This document shows positions 43,276 to 52,930 of a DNA stretch of 64,000 nucleotides, in pieces. The notes beneath the pieces are model-generated. The model saw only the letters and a program-made list of their open reading frames with translations. It searched no databases and had not been told where the DNA came from. Source of the DNA: Blastococcus sp. DSM 46786 (GTDB taxonomy: Bacteria > Actinomycetota > Actinomycetes > Mycobacteriales > Geodermatophilaceae); contig NZ_FOAO01000003.1 of assembly GCF_900109665.1 (NCBI RefSeq), positions 1 through 64,000 of the forward strand, read 5' to 3'. The translations under genes and the position numbers were made by a program. Numbering within the stretch: position 1 is the stretch's first letter; the number at the start of each line of letters is the position of its first letter.

Positions 43276-44322
43276 ATGGGTGTCGCCGCACGGCTCGACG
43301 CGTTCCAGACCAGGCATCCCGCGGCGGGGTTCCCGCTGGCGGTGGTCTACAAGTTCGTCGACGACCGGGGGCCGCACCTGGCCGCGCTGATCACCTACTA
43401 CGGGTTCGTCTCGCTCTTCCCGCTGCTGCTGGTGCTCACCTCGGCGCTGGGCTTCCTGCTGGAGGACGACCCGGCGCTCCAGCAGCGGATCCTGGAGTCG
43501 GCGCTCTCGGACTTCCCGCTGCTGGGTCCGGCGCTGGTCGAGAACATCGGCACCTTCCGCGGCAGCGGCGCGGCGCTGGCGATCGGCGTGCTGGGCAGCC
43601 TCTACGGCGGGCTGGGCGTGATGCAGGCGGCGCAGGCGGCCCTCAACCGGATCTACGCCGTCCCCCGGTTCGCCCAGCCCAACCCGCTCCTCTCGCGGCT
43701 GCGCAGCCTGCTGCTGGTCCTGGTCCTCGGCGTGGCCGCGATCCTCTCCGCCGGGCTCACCGCCTTCGTGTCGGCCTTCTCCGACACCCTGCCCGTGCCG
43801 GGGCCCCTGGTCACCGCGGTGGGCACGCTGACCGGCCTGGCGATCAACGTCGGGATCTTCCTGGTGCTCTACCAGGTGCTCACCGCCCGCCGGCTGGACT
43901 GGCGCAACGTCGCCGTGGGCGCCGCCATCGCCGCGGTGCTCTGGGAGCTGCTGCACGTGCTGGGCGCGTACTACTTCGGCACGTACGTGATGCGGTCGAG
44001 CGACGTCTACGGCGTCTTCGGCGTGATCCTCGGCCTGGTCGTCTGGATCTACCTGCAGGCGCTCGTCGTCGTGCTGGCCGCGGAGATCAACGTCGTCCGG
44101 CACCGGCGGCTGTACCCGCGGTCACTGCTCACCCCCTTCACCGACGACGTGGAGCTGACCCGGGCCGACGTCCGTGCCTACACCGGGTACGCGCGCAGCG
44201 AGCGGTACAAGGGGTTCCAGCGGGTGGAGGCCACCTTCCGCAAGGACGCCCCACCGCGCCCCGGTGACGTCGAGGGCTTCCCCGGCGACGTCCCACGGGA
44301 CGGGGCGGGGGGTCGGCGGTAG
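43276..44322 (+). CDS. YihY/BrkB-family inner membrane protein
   Basis: The 348-aa protein has an N-terminal segment (FPLAVVYKFVDDRGPHLAAL) and about six helices, including ITYYGFVSLFPLLLVLTSAL, SLYGGLGVMQAAQAALNRIY and VYGVFGVILGLVVWIYLQAL, as in YihY/BrkB proteins. The ATG has GGAGGAGGTG upstream. A charged 70-residue tail follows the last helix. The physiological role of this family is unclear; it is not ribonuclease BN despite old annotations. Confidence 0.9.
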   Translation: MGVAARLDAFQTRHPAAGFPLAVVYKFVDDRGPHLAALITYYGFVSLFPLLLVLTSALGFLLEDDPALQQRILESALSDFPLLGPALVENIGTFRGSGAALAIGVLGSLYGGLGVMQAAQAALNRIYAVPRFAQPNPLLSRLRSLLLVLVLGVAAILSAGLTAFVSAFSDTLPVPGPLVTAVGTLTGLAINVGIFLVLYQVLTARRLDWRNVAVGAAIAAVLWELLHVLGAYYFGTYVMRSSDVYGVFGVILGLVVWIYLQALVVVLAAEINVVRHRRLYPRSLLTPFTDDVELTRADVRAYTGYARSERYKGFQRVEATFRKDAPPRPGDVEGFPGDVPRDGAGGRR

Positions 44323-44345
44323 CCGGCGTCCGCGCTGCGGGAGGC

Positions 44346-44367
44346 GCCCGCGGCGTGGGTGGCGGGC
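44346..44367. terminator. Weak hairpin between converging genes
   Basis: GCCCGC and GCGGGC pair around a 10-nt loop in the 56-bp gap between the YihY gene and the converging GGDEF gene. It could end both transcripts, but the stem is short and no U tract is present. Confidence 0.3.
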
Positions 44368-44378
44368 ACCGCCTGGGA

Positions 44379-45857
44379 TCAGGCCTTGGCCGGGACCCGG
44401 ATCAGGTTGACGTAGCGGTCGGTGCGGGACTGCTTGTCGGCGTACATCCGCTCGTCGGCGCGGCGGACCAGGTCCTCCACCGAGCACGGCCGGTGGGGGT
44501 CCCAGGGCTCCGCGCCGATGGAGAACCGCAGCTCGAAGGCGGCGCTGGACCCGGCGTTGAACTCCTCGAGGGCCGCCGCCAGCCGCCGCCGGACCTCCGC
44601 CTCGTCCGTGCCGTCGCCCAGCAGGACGACGAACTCGTCACCGCCGAGCCGTCCGACCACGTCGCCCGACCGGCACGCCGCCCGCAGGACCGAGGCGGCG
44701 GACGCGATGGCGCGGTCGCCCTCCTCGTGCCCGAGGACGTCGTTGACCTGCTTGAGGCCGTCGAGGTCGACGAACACGGCCAGGCGGCGCTCGCCGCTCC
44801 GGGCGGCCCGGGCCAGCTCCTGCTCGGCCAGCTGGAACCAGCCCCGCCGGTTGTGGATCCTGGTCAGCTCGTCGGTCGAGGCGATCACGGCCATGGCCTG
44901 CTCGCGGCGCCGGCTCATGACGACGAGGGCGGTGCCGGTGATGAGGAGCATGGCCAGGACCAGGACCTCGGTGCGCAGGGCGGCGCGGTCGAGGTGCCCC
45001 TGGAAGCCGTCCCTGGTCTGGACGTTCACGGCCAGCCACGTGGTCCCGGCGACCTGCTGCCAGCTCACGACGTGGTCGGTGCCGGCGTCGGTGGTGTCCG
45101 CGATGCCGTTCTCCCCGCCGGACCGCACCGCCGCGAGGGCCCGCGGGTACGGGAACGGCGAGCCGATCGCCTGCATGTCGGCGGAGCCGACCACGAGCCC
45201 GGCCTCGTCGACGATCCAGCCCTCGCCCTCACCGCTGATGACGCGGTCACCGGAGCCGTCCCGGGCGGCCCAGGCGCACAGGAAGAGCCCGGTGGACCCG
45301 TCGGACAGGGTCACGGGAGCACCGAGCGCGAGGGCGGGCTCGTCGGCGATCCGGATGATGCCGGACACCGGGAGGCGGTCCGCGCCGGCGTCGGTGAGCG
45401 CCGCGAGCAGGGGGCTGAACCCCGGGTCGGAGGGCGAGGCCGTCTCTCCCGTCGGCGCGTAGGACGCCACGACCTGGCCGAGCGGGTTGACGACGGCCGC
45501 ACCGCGGTTCATCGCGTCGCCCGCGCTCACGACGAAGTCCCGGATCCGCGCGTCGTCCCGCTCGGCGGCGTCCGTCCCCGGCGTGGCGCTGAACGCAGGC
45601 ACGCCCGCGCTCTCCTGCACCGCGAGGACGGAGGCCAGCTGGCCGAAACCGTCGCGCACGAGCTGCGCGGTCAGCTGGCCGACGACGCTCGTGTTCTGGA
45701 CGCGGTCCGCCCGGTGCTGGTCGACGGCCAGCTCGCCGGCCTGCTGCGTGGAGAGCAGCCCCAGCGCACCCATGACGGCGACGAGCACGCCGGAGACCAC
45801 GAGGGGTCCCCAGCGCCGCCGCCCCGCCGTGGTCCTGCTCCGCATCCCGATCGCCAC
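44379..45857 (-). CDS. Membrane sensor diguanylate cyclase (CACHE-like + GGDEF)
   Basis: The 492-aa protein has a helix near 19-40, an extracytoplasmic sensor of about 240 residues that looks CACHE-like (contains NPLGQVVASYAPTG and GWIVDEAGLVVGSADMQ), a second helix near 300 and a GGDEF domain. The active-site motif is intact (RLGGDEFVVLLGDG), and an RSGD I-site lies five residues before it, so product feedback by c-di-GMP is expected. The GTG at 45857 has GAGGAGG upstream; an ATG four codons later is less well placed. It makes c-di-GMP in response to an unknown external signal. Confidence 0.92.
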   Translation of the reverse strand: MAIGMRSRTTAGRRRWGPLVVSGVLVAVMGALGLLSTQQAGELAVDQHRADRVQNTSVVGQLTAQLVRDGFGQLASVLAVQESAGVPAFSATPGTDAAERDDARIRDFVVSAGDAMNRGAAVVNPLGQVVASYAPTGETASPSDPGFSPLLAALTDAGADRLPVSGIIRIADEPALALGAPVTLSDGSTGLFLCAWAARDGSGDRVISGEGEGWIVDEAGLVVGSADMQAIGSPFPYPRALAAVRSGGENGIADTTDAGTDHVVSWQQVAGTTWLAVNVQTRDGFQGHLDRAALRTEVLVLAMLLITGTALVVMSRRREQAMAVIASTDELTRIHNRRGWFQLAEQELARAARSGERRLAVFVDLDGLKQVNDVLGHEEGDRAIASAASVLRAACRSGDVVGRLGGDEFVVLLGDGTDEAEVRRRLAAALEEFNAGSSAAFELRFSIGAEPWDPHRPCSVEDLVRRADERMYADKQSRTDRYVNLIRVPAKA

Positions 45858-46021
45858 CGTGCCTCCTCTGGCCGTCCCCCCTCCATCGGCAGCCGGTGGC
45901 GGAGCTTGAGGATCGGCTGCGCCGGATCCGCGCCGACTCACCCCGGGGGATGGGCTGCGCGCCCCGGAGCACGTCCGGACCGCAGCGGGCCGGGAGCCGC
46001 GGCCCCTCGGCGGCGGACCGC

Positions 46022-47551
46022 TCAGCGGTAGACGACGTCCACGCTGCGGAAGGCGCCGAGGGCGTGGTCGGCCGTGAAGTACCCGTGGTCCCGGCGCACC
46101 CGGTCGGCCGCCTCCTCGGCGTAGCGCAGCACGTCGTCGACGAACAGGTCGTGGCTGCCGATGGCATCGAGGATCGCGGGCTCCACGTCGTAGTCGACGT
46201 TGCCGGTCTCGTCGGACATGGCGTGGGTGTGCGCCAGCACGCGGCCGCAGATCTCGGCGTACCGCTTCCACTCCCCGGTCGAGAGGGAGCCCAGGCTGAT
46301 GTCGTCCCGGTAGGGCGCCCGCTCCCGCACCATGAAGCTCTGGCCGTCGACGTCGACGCTGCCGTAGAAGACGTCGCCGCTGACCAGGTGCACCCGCTGG
46401 GCGTGCCGGATCCGGTCGGCCTGACCGTCCACCTCGTAGCCCGACGGCGGCACCAGGCCGGACAGCGCGGAGCGGCGGGCGCGCTTGAACTCCAGGAGGA
46501 GGTCGTCGGTGCCGTCGTCGCGCACGCCGGCGATCAGCACGTAGTAGCGGGTCAGGCCGAGCGAGGCGGTGCCGGCACCGTGCCGCTCGGCGACGTCCTT
46601 CACCCGCATCGCGCCGGCCCGCTCGGGCACCGGCACCTCGTTCTCGGCGACGAAGCGGTCGACGACTTCCTGGAACTCCTCCCGGCGGCTGCTGACCGGC
46701 ACCAGCTCCTCGTCGGTCCGGAAGCCGCGCCGGGTGCCGTCCAGCAGCCCGGCCAGCCAGTCGGTCCGGCTCCTCTCCAGCGTGGTGGCGATCAGCTCCC
46801 TGATCAGCTTCGGCGCGTTGTCCAGCCGGAGCTGCTCGGTCTCCTCCCTGCCGTCGGAGGCGTAGGAGGCGATCCCGGCGACGTAGCCGCGCACGAACCG
46901 TTCCGCGATGGCGCGCTGCTTCTTCCGGCCGTGGCCGGACTTCGCGGCCGCACCCAGCAGGAACCCGACGGCGCCGCGCTTGAGGTCCCACGTGAAGGGT
47001 GCGTAGTAGGCGTCGTCGAAGTCGTTGACGCCGAAGACCGGCACGTTGTCGGCGCTGGGCATCACCCCGAAGTTGCCGGGGTGGACGTCGCCGAGCGCGA
47101 GCACCGTGGGCAGCCGGGCGTCCTCGCCGACCAGGTCGCGGTAGAAGAGCAGGTTCGTGCCGCGGAAGAAGTGGAAGACCGAGCCGGCGAGCTTGTCGAA
47201 CTTCGCGCGCGCCTCCAGGTCGCCGGTCGCGATCCGCGTCTCGTGGTCCTCGCGCACGGTCTCGCGCACGTGCACCCGGCGGTCGTTCCCGCTGAGCATG
47301 CGGGGGATGAGCACCATCTCGCCGGCCGCGCGGGCCTCGGCGAGCCGGCGGAAGGCCTCGACCCGGGAGCTGATCTGCCGGCGGCCCGCCGCGGGGTGGT
47401 CGGTGTCGTGCAGCGGATCGGGCTCGTGCTCGCGCAGCGCGGCGACCAGCTCGTCCTTGGACATGCGGCTCCGGCCGGGGATCCCGCGCTCGCGGGCCAG
47501 CCGCAGCAGCTCGTCGCGGGCGGCGGTCGTCAGCTGCGTGTCGGAGGACAT
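46022..47551 (-). CDS. DUF2252 family protein
   Basis: The 509-aa protein carries a short N-terminal SAP/Rho-N-like motif (LLRLARERGIPGRSRMSKDE) and then the DUF2252 core, which has a kinase-like look: MVLIPRMLSGNDRRVHVRET, LALGDVHPGNFGVMPSADN (catalytic-loop-like) and FGVNDFDDAYYAPFTWDLKR. Function is not established for this family. It stands alone between the GGDEF gene and the divergent gamma-glutamyltransferase gene. Confidence 0.88.
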   Translation of the reverse strand: MSSDTQLTTAARDELLRLARERGIPGRSRMSKDELVAALREHEPDPLHDTDHPAAGRRQISSRVEAFRRLAEARAAGEMVLIPRMLSGNDRRVHVRETVREDHETRIATGDLEARAKFDKLAGSVFHFFRGTNLLFYRDLVGEDARLPTVLALGDVHPGNFGVMPSADNVPVFGVNDFDDAYYAPFTWDLKRGAVGFLLGAAAKSGHGRKKQRAIAERFVRGYVAGIASYASDGREETEQLRLDNAPKLIRELIATTLERSRTDWLAGLLDGTRRGFRTDEELVPVSSRREEFQEVVDRFVAENEVPVPERAGAMRVKDVAERHGAGTASLGLTRYYVLIAGVRDDGTDDLLLEFKRARRSALSGLVPPSGYEVDGQADRIRHAQRVHLVSGDVFYGSVDVDGQSFMVRERAPYRDDISLGSLSTGEWKRYAEICGRVLAHTHAMSDETGNVDYDVEPAILDAIGSHDLFVDDVLRYAEEAADRVRRDHGYFTADHALGAFRSVDVVYR

Positions 47552-47711
47552 GCACCCGGCCTACCCTCCGGCGCTCTGACCAGGCACGACGATCGTGTGA
47601 CAAGTGGCCGCCGTGGCCGGCCGCCGGCCGCGGACGGCGCCAGGGCTGGCGCGCCGGGGCCCGGGGGTGTCCGATGGGGCCCTGCGCATCGATGACGCCC
47701 GAGGAGTCTCC

Positions 47712-49574
47712 ATGCTGCGTCCGCGTACCACCTTCCTGGCCCTCACCGTGCTCGCCGGCGGCGCTCTCGTGGCCGGTGGCCCCGCCGGCGCCGCGCCGGG
47801 CGAGGACCCGGGTGCCGCTCCACCCGAGAAGCGGGCGCTCGCCGTGGGCACCGGGGGTGCGGTCGCCACGGTCGACGCCGATGCGACGCGGGTGGGCCTG
47901 GACGTCCTGGCCGCCGGCGGCAACGCCGCGGACGCGGCGGTGGCCGCGGCCGCTGCCCTGGGTGTGACCGAGCCGTACTCGGCGGGCGTCGGCGGCGGTG
48001 GCTTCTTCGTCTACTACGACGCCGCCACCGGGGAGGTCGCCACGATCGACGGCCGGGAGACCGCACCCCTGGCCATGGGCGCCGACGCCTTCCTCGACGA
48101 GGCCGGGGACCCGATCCCCTTCACCGAGGCCGTCTCGAGCGGTCTCTCGGTGGGGACGCCGGGCACCCCGGCCACCTGGGTGACGGCGCTGGAGGAGTTC
48201 GGCACCTGGTCGCTGGCCGACGCGCTCGTCGGCGCGACCCGGCTCGCCGACGAGGGCTTCGTCGTGGACGAGACGTTCCGGCAGCAGACGGCGGACAACG
48301 AGGAGCGGTTCCGCATGTTCGCGCCGACCGCCGAGCTCTTCCTCCCCGGCGGCGCCCTGCCCGAGGTGGGAACGGTGTTCCGCAACCCCGATCTGGCCGA
48401 CACCTACCGGCTGCTGGCCGGCAAGGGCGTGGACCCGCTCTACACCGGGGAGCTCGCCGAGGAGATCGTGGCGACGGTGCAGGACCCGCCCGAGGCGGCG
48501 GGGGTCGCAGAGGTCCGGCCGGGTCTGCTGGAGGCCGTCGACCTGGCGCTGTACGAGGCGCCGCTGCGGGAGCCCACCCGGGTCGACTACCGCGGGCTCG
48601 AGGTCTACGGGATGGCCCCGCCCTCCAGCGGTGGCTCGACCGTCGGGGAGGCGCTGAACATCCTGGAGCCCTTCCCGCTCGGCTCGCTGCCCGACGTGCC
48701 GGTGCTGCACGCCTACCTGGAGGCGAGCGCGCTGGCGTTCGCCGACCGGAACGCCTACGTCGGCGACCCGGCGTACAACCAGGTGCCGCTGGCCGAGCTG
48801 CTCTCCGACGGGTTCGCCGCGGAACGGGCCTGCCTCATCGCCCCGGACGCGGTGCTGGAGAAGCCGACCCCCGCCGGTGCCCCGGACGGCGAGTACGCCG
48901 CGTGCCCGGCCGGGGAGGGGCCCACGGTGGGGGAGGGGTCGGAGGGGCCGTCCACGACCCACCTCACCGTCGGTGACGCCGCGGGCAACATCGCCAGCTA
49001 CACGCTGACCATCGAGCAGACCGGCGGCAGCGGGATCACCGTGCCCGGCCGCGGGTTCCTGCTCAACAACGAGCTGACCGACTTCACGTTCGCGGCCGCT
49101 GATCCCACCCGGCCCGAGCCGAACTTGCCCGCTCCCGGCAAGCGCCCGCGCAGCAGCATGGCGCCGACGATCGTCCTGCACGACGGCGAGCCGGTGCTGG
49201 CGCTCGGTTCCCCGGGCGGCAGCACGATCATCACGACGGTCCTGCAGACGCTCGTGAACCGCATCGACCGGAACATGGACCTCGCGGAGGCGATCGCCGC
49301 CCCGCGGGCCAGCCAGCGCAACACGGCGACGGTCAGCGCGGAGCCGGCGTTCGTCGACGCCTACGGCGAGCCGCTCACCGCCCTCGGCCACGAGTTCACC
49401 GTGGTGGAGGAGCTCGGCGCGGTCACGGGCATCGAGTACCTGCCGGGCGGCCTGCTGCTGGCCGCGGCGGAGGTGGAACGCCGCGGCGGCGGCAGTGCCG
49501 GCGTGGTGAACCCCATCGTCGACCCGGAGGCCCCCGGAGCGGCGGAGCTCGCCCCGCCGCTCGCGGGCCCCTGA
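47712..49574 (+). CDS. ggt: Gamma-glutamyltransferase, secreted
   Basis: The 620-aa precursor has a signal peptide (RPRTTFLALTVLAGGALVAG, cut near APG). It is split autocatalytically before a Thr in GPSTTHLTVGDAAGNIASYT (about 415), which becomes the catalytic nucleophile. GGNAADAAVAAAAALGVTEP and GSPGGSTIITTVLQT are the other family hallmarks. It degrades glutathione and gamma-glutamyl compounds outside the cytoplasm. The ATG at 47712 is chosen because it places the signal peptide at the N-terminus. Confidence 0.93.
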   Translation: MLRPRTTFLALTVLAGGALVAGGPAGAAPGEDPGAAPPEKRALAVGTGGAVATVDADATRVGLDVLAAGGNAADAAVAAAAALGVTEPYSAGVGGGGFFVYYDAATGEVATIDGRETAPLAMGADAFLDEAGDPIPFTEAVSSGLSVGTPGTPATWVTALEEFGTWSLADALVGATRLADEGFVVDETFRQQTADNEERFRMFAPTAELFLPGGALPEVGTVFRNPDLADTYRLLAGKGVDPLYTGELAEEIVATVQDPPEAAGVAEVRPGLLEAVDLALYEAPLREPTRVDYRGLEVYGMAPPSSGGSTVGEALNILEPFPLGSLPDVPVLHAYLEASALAFADRNAYVGDPAYNQVPLAELLSDGFAAERACLIAPDAVLEKPTPAGAPDGEYAACPAGEGPTVGEGSEGPSTTHLTVGDAAGNIASYTLTIEQTGGSGITVPGRGFLLNNELTDFTFAAADPTRPEPNLPAPGKRPRSSMAPTIVLHDGEPVLALGSPGGSTIITTVLQTLVNRIDRNMDLAEAIAAPRASQRNTATVSAEPAFVDAYGEPLTALGHEFTVVEELGAVTGIEYLPGGLLLAAAEVERRGGGSAGVVNPIVDPEAPGAAELAPPLAGP

Positions 49575-49577
49575 CGC

Positions 49578-50444
49578 TCAGCCGGCGATGGCGGCGTCCT
49601 CGGCCTCGATGGCGGCGTTCCAGTCGCGCTTGCCCGACTGCCAGCGGTCCTCGGTGTCGCCCCGCCGCCAGTAGCCGGAGATCGACGTCCACGCCGGGTC
49701 CAGGCCCCGCTCCGCGCGCAGGTGGCGGCGGAGCTCCCGGACGGCGTGGGCCTCGCCGTGCACGAAGACGTGCCCGTCGCCGGGCGGCAGGGCGGCGGCG
49801 CGGACGGCGTCGACCAGGAGCGTGCCCGGCGCGGCGCCGTCGCGGTGCAGCCAGCGCAGCTCGACGCCCGGGCCGAGGACGAGGTCGTCCTGCTCCTCCT
49901 CGGCCCCGGCCACCTCGACGAACACCAGCGCGCGGGTGCCCGCGGGGAGCCGGTCGAGGGTCGCGGCGATCGCCGGTAGCGCGCTCTCGTCCCCGGCGAG
50001 CAGGTGCCAGTCGGCGTCCGGCCGGGGCGCGTAGGCGCCGCCGGGCCCCATGAACTGGATGCGGTCACCGGGGCGCGCCGCGGCGGCCCACGGTCCGGCG
50101 AGCCCCTCGTCGCCGTGGTGCACGAAGTCGATGGTCAGCTCCCCGGCGGTCGCGTCCCAGGCGCGCACCGTGTACGTGCGGGTGACCGGCCACTGGTCGG
50201 CGGGCAGCTCGGCGCGCACCCGCTCGACGTCGTAGGGCACGGCGTACGAGGCATCCGCGGGCGGGAAGAGCAGCTTGACGTACCGGTCGGTGAACTCGCC
50301 GTCGGGGAAGCCGGCCAGCCCGTCGCCGCCCAGCACGACGCGGACCATGTGCGGGGTGACCCAGGAGGTGCGCACGACCTCGCCGATCCGCGGCGTCCGC
50401 TTGCGGGGCGGCCGCCCGTCGCCGGTGGCTCGTGGCTCGCTCAT
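49578..50444 (-). CDS. Siderophore-interacting protein (FAD-binding ferric reductase)
   Basis: The 288-aa protein belongs to the SIP/ViuB family that reduces Fe(III)-siderophores in the cytoplasm. It has the FAD motif PVTRTYTVRAWDATAGELTI near 85, a DFVHHGDEGLAGPWAAAARP stretch, and the pyridine-nucleotide part with LLAGDESALPAIAATLDRLP and SISGYWRRGDTEDRW. The ATG at 50442-50444 has GGAGCAG upstream. Its stop lies 3 bp from the converging ggt stop. No siderophore transport genes are adjacent. Confidence 0.9.
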   Translation of the reverse strand: MSEPRATGDGRPPRKRTPRIGEVVRTSWVTPHMVRVVLGGDGLAGFPDGEFTDRYVKLLFPPADASYAVPYDVERVRAELPADQWPVTRTYTVRAWDATAGELTIDFVHHGDEGLAGPWAAAARPGDRIQFMGPGGAYAPRPDADWHLLAGDESALPAIAATLDRLPAGTRALVFVEVAGAEEEQDDLVLGPGVELRWLHRDGAAPGTLLVDAVRAAALPPGDGHVFVHGEAHAVRELRRHLRAERGLDPAWTSISGYWRRGDTEDRWQSGKRDWNAAIEAEDAAIAG

Positions 50445-50544
50445 CGCTGCTCCGCTCCGTCTCGCGTCGGCGACCGCTGTGCCGGCTGCCCGGACGACGG
50501 TACAGAGCCGGATGATCACCGCTTCCGGCCGCTCGCCGGGCGGC

Positions 50545-51756
50545 TCACGCCGTCCGGACGCGGACCGGGATGCTCTCCCAGGCCCGGAGCGTGTTGTTGT
50601 GGTGCCGCACGGCCGGCCCGGCGAGCTCCAGCGACCGCACCCGGCGGGCGAGCGCGGTGAGCACAGCCTCGGACTCGAGCCGGGCCACGTGCTGGCCGAC
50701 GCACTGGTGGATGCCCATGCCGAAGCCGACGTGCCCCGACGGGTCGCGGGTCAGGTCGAAGGCGTCGGGGCGCGTCCAGCGCCGCGGATCCCGGTTGGCC
50801 GCACCGAGGAACATGAGGATCTTGCTGCCGTCGGGGACGACGTGGTCGCCCACCCGCACGTCGCTCGTCGCGGTGCGGAAGAAGGTCTGCACGGGTGACT
50901 CCCAGCGCACCGCCTCGTCGAAAGCCAACCGGGCCAGCGACGGCTGCACTCGCAGGCGCTGCCACTCCTCGGGGTGGGTGGCGAACGCGTGGAGGACGGC
51001 CGACAGCCCGTGGACCGTGGTGTCGACCCCCGCGGTGAGCAGCGAGCGGACGACCAGCGGTGCCATCTCCGGGGTGATCTCACCGCGGTCGCTGGCCGCC
51101 CAGATGTCGGCACCGAAGCCGACCGGCGCCAGGGCCTCCCGCCGGCACCGGTCGGCCACCCAGGCCGACAGCTCGGCCACCCGCGGGGTGCCCCTTTCCA
51201 CCAGGTCGTTCGCCGGGCCGAACGCGTTGAACGCGTGGTCCCCGTAGGGCAGGAGGTTCTCCCGTCCCTCCCGGCCGAGACCGACCGCGTCGGGGAACAC
51301 CCGCAGGGGGAAGACCGAGGTGAGGTCGCGGACGGCGTCGAACTCGGCGCCCGAGGCGAGCACCTCGTCCACCAGCGCCTCGGCGTCGGCGGTCCACCGG
51401 TCCCGCAGCCGGCGCAGGGCCCGTGGCCCCAGCACCTTGGTGAGCACCCGTCGCGGGGCGTCGTGCCGGGGCGGATCGGCCTCCAGCAGCAGGCTCGGCG
51501 GACGCCAGGGCTCCTCGTGCCGGAAGTTGGACAGCCCGACCCCCGCGGCCGACTGGAAGTCCTGCCAGTCGACGAGGGCGGCGTGCACCTGCTCGTACCG
51601 GGCGAAGGCGTACACGTCGTACCGGGTCAGGTGGACCATGGGCCCGGCCTCGCGGAGGGCCTCCTGCATGGGGAGCGGGTCCTCCAGGACCTCGTGGGAG
51701 AACGGGTCGACGTCGTCGGTGGGGAGGGCGGCGTTCGTGCCCAGGGTCGCGGTCAT
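50545..51756 (-). CDS. Cytochrome P450, CYP199-like
   Basis: The 403-aa P450 has the I-helix AGVDTT, the ExxR motif in FDEAVRWESP, and the heme loop FGMGIHQCVGQH with the Cys ligand. The N-terminal run (VHLTRYDVYAFARYEQVHAA, then SAAGVGLSNF and WRPPSLLLEADPPRH) closely recalls CYP199 enzymes, which O-demethylate or hydroxylate para-substituted benzoates. It is followed in transcription order by nothing and preceded by its reductase gene (25-bp gap), giving a two-component system. The precise substrate is an inference. Confidence 0.88.
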   Translation of the reverse strand: MTATLGTNAALPTDDVDPFSHEVLEDPLPMQEALREAGPMVHLTRYDVYAFARYEQVHAALVDWQDFQSAAGVGLSNFRHEEPWRPPSLLLEADPPRHDAPRRVLTKVLGPRALRRLRDRWTADAEALVDEVLASGAEFDAVRDLTSVFPLRVFPDAVGLGREGRENLLPYGDHAFNAFGPANDLVERGTPRVAELSAWVADRCRREALAPVGFGADIWAASDRGEITPEMAPLVVRSLLTAGVDTTVHGLSAVLHAFATHPEEWQRLRVQPSLARLAFDEAVRWESPVQTFFRTATSDVRVGDHVVPDGSKILMFLGAANRDPRRWTRPDAFDLTRDPSGHVGFGMGIHQCVGQHVARLESEAVLTALARRVRSLELAGPAVRHHNNTLRAWESIPVRVRTA

Positions 51757-51781
51757 GGCAGCTCCGGGGGAGGGGGGAGGG

Positions 51782-52810
51782 TCACAGGTCCAGGACGAGC
51801 CGGTCGCTGCTGGCACGGGAGACGCAGATGTACATGGAGTCGCCGGCGGCGCGCTCCTCGTCGTCGAGCAGCGAGTCGCGGTGATCGGGCCGTCCGGCGA
51901 GGACGGCGCTCTCGCACGTGCCGCAGATGCCCTGCCGGCAGGAGGAGAGGACCTCCACCCCGACGGCGCCGACCGCGTCGAGCACCGAGGTGCCCGGTGG
52001 CACCGTGACGGTGACGCCCGTGCGGGCCAGCTCCACCTCGAACGAGGTGCTCCGGGCGGGGGCCCCGCGCACCTCGGCGACGAAGCGCTCGGTGCGGAGC
52101 GCGTGCGGCGGCCACCCGGCGCACCCACCCTCCACCGCGGCCAGGAGCGGCGCCGGGCCGCAGCAGTAGAGCCGGACGTCGGGGCGCGGCTCGCCCAGGA
52201 AGCCGGCGAGGTCCAGCAGCCCGAATTCGTCCTCCGGGCGGACCAGCACCCGGTCGCCGTAGCGGGCCAGCTCGTCGAGGAAGGCCATCGACCCGCGCCG
52301 CCGGCCGCCGTAGAGCAGCCGCCAGTCCGCACCGAGGGCGTCGGCCTGGGCGATCATCGGCAGCAGCGGGGTGATGCCGATCCCGCCGGCCACGAAGAGG
52401 TAGTGCTCGGCGGGGACGAGCGGGAAGTTGTTCCTGGGCCCGCCGACGCCCACGAGGTCACCGACGGCGAGCTCGTCGTGCACGTAGGCGGAACCGCCCC
52501 GCCCACCCGGCTCCCGCAGGACGCCCACGCGGTAGGTAGCGCAGTCCCACCGGTCTCCGCACAGCGAGTACTGACGGGTCAGGCCGTCGGGCAGCACGAG
52601 ATCGATGTGCGAGCCGGGGGTCCAGTCCCGCAGCCGGCCGCCGTCGGGCGCGATGAGTTCGAGTGCGAGCACCCCATCGGCCACGACGGTCTTCGCGCTG
52701 ACCCGCAGCCTGGCCACGTCGGTCGTAGCTGGGGTCCGCGGCGCGGGAACCCCCCGGAGTGCGCGGGCGGGCTCGTCCCGGGGCATCTCGTCGGTCCTCG
52801 TGGTCAGCAC
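51782..52810 (-). CDS. PDR/VanB-type reductase partner of the P450
   Basis: The 342-aa protein (GTG start) has a flavin domain (TRQYSLCGDRWDCATYRVGV, GGSAYVHDEL), a nucleotide domain (YLFVAGGIGITPLLPMIAQA, LYCCGPAPLLAAVE) and a C-terminal plant-type [2Fe-2S] centre (SSCRQGICGTCE, then Cys in MYICVSRA). It moves electrons from NAD(P)H to the P450. This matches the single-reductase partner of actinobacterial CYP199 (PbdA/PbdB-like) systems. Confidence 0.9.
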   Translation of the reverse strand: MLTTRTDEMPRDEPARALRGVPAPRTPATTDVARLRVSAKTVVADGVLALELIAPDGGRLRDWTPGSHIDLVLPDGLTRQYSLCGDRWDCATYRVGVLREPGGRGGSAYVHDELAVGDLVGVGGPRNNFPLVPAEHYLFVAGGIGITPLLPMIAQADALGADWRLLYGGRRRGSMAFLDELARYGDRVLVRPEDEFGLLDLAGFLGEPRPDVRLYCCGPAPLLAAVEGGCAGWPPHALRTERFVAEVRGAPARSTSFEVELARTGVTVTVPPGTSVLDAVGAVGVEVLSSCRQGICGTCESAVLAGRPDHRDSLLDDEERAAGDSMYICVSRASSDRLVLDL

Positions 52811-52870
52811 ACGGCCTCCTCGTCGGTGTGACCGGCATCATGTGGGCGGAGGATGCCGGGACCGGAGCGC

Positions 52871-52889
52871 TCTCTCACTGAGTGAGAGA
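52871..52889. promoter_or_regulatory. 19-nt palindrome, IclR operator candidate
   Basis: TCTCTCACT and AGTGAGAGA are perfect 9-bp arms around one G. The site lies 61 bp before the reductase GTG and 41 bp before the IclR GTG. The core TCTC-N7-GAGA recurs at 53714-53728. Confidence 0.7.
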
Positions 52890-52930
52890 TGCCGTACGGC
52901 GGCGGCTGCCGCGGGTGCCACACTCGCGCC

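Noticed and set aside
44379-49391. 1670-aa reverse frame covering the GGDEF, DUF2252 and ggt regions
   Set aside because: Only its first-third (44379-45857) encodes a real protein, the GGDEF sensor. The upstream extension overlaps DUF2252 in another frame and ggt in antisense.
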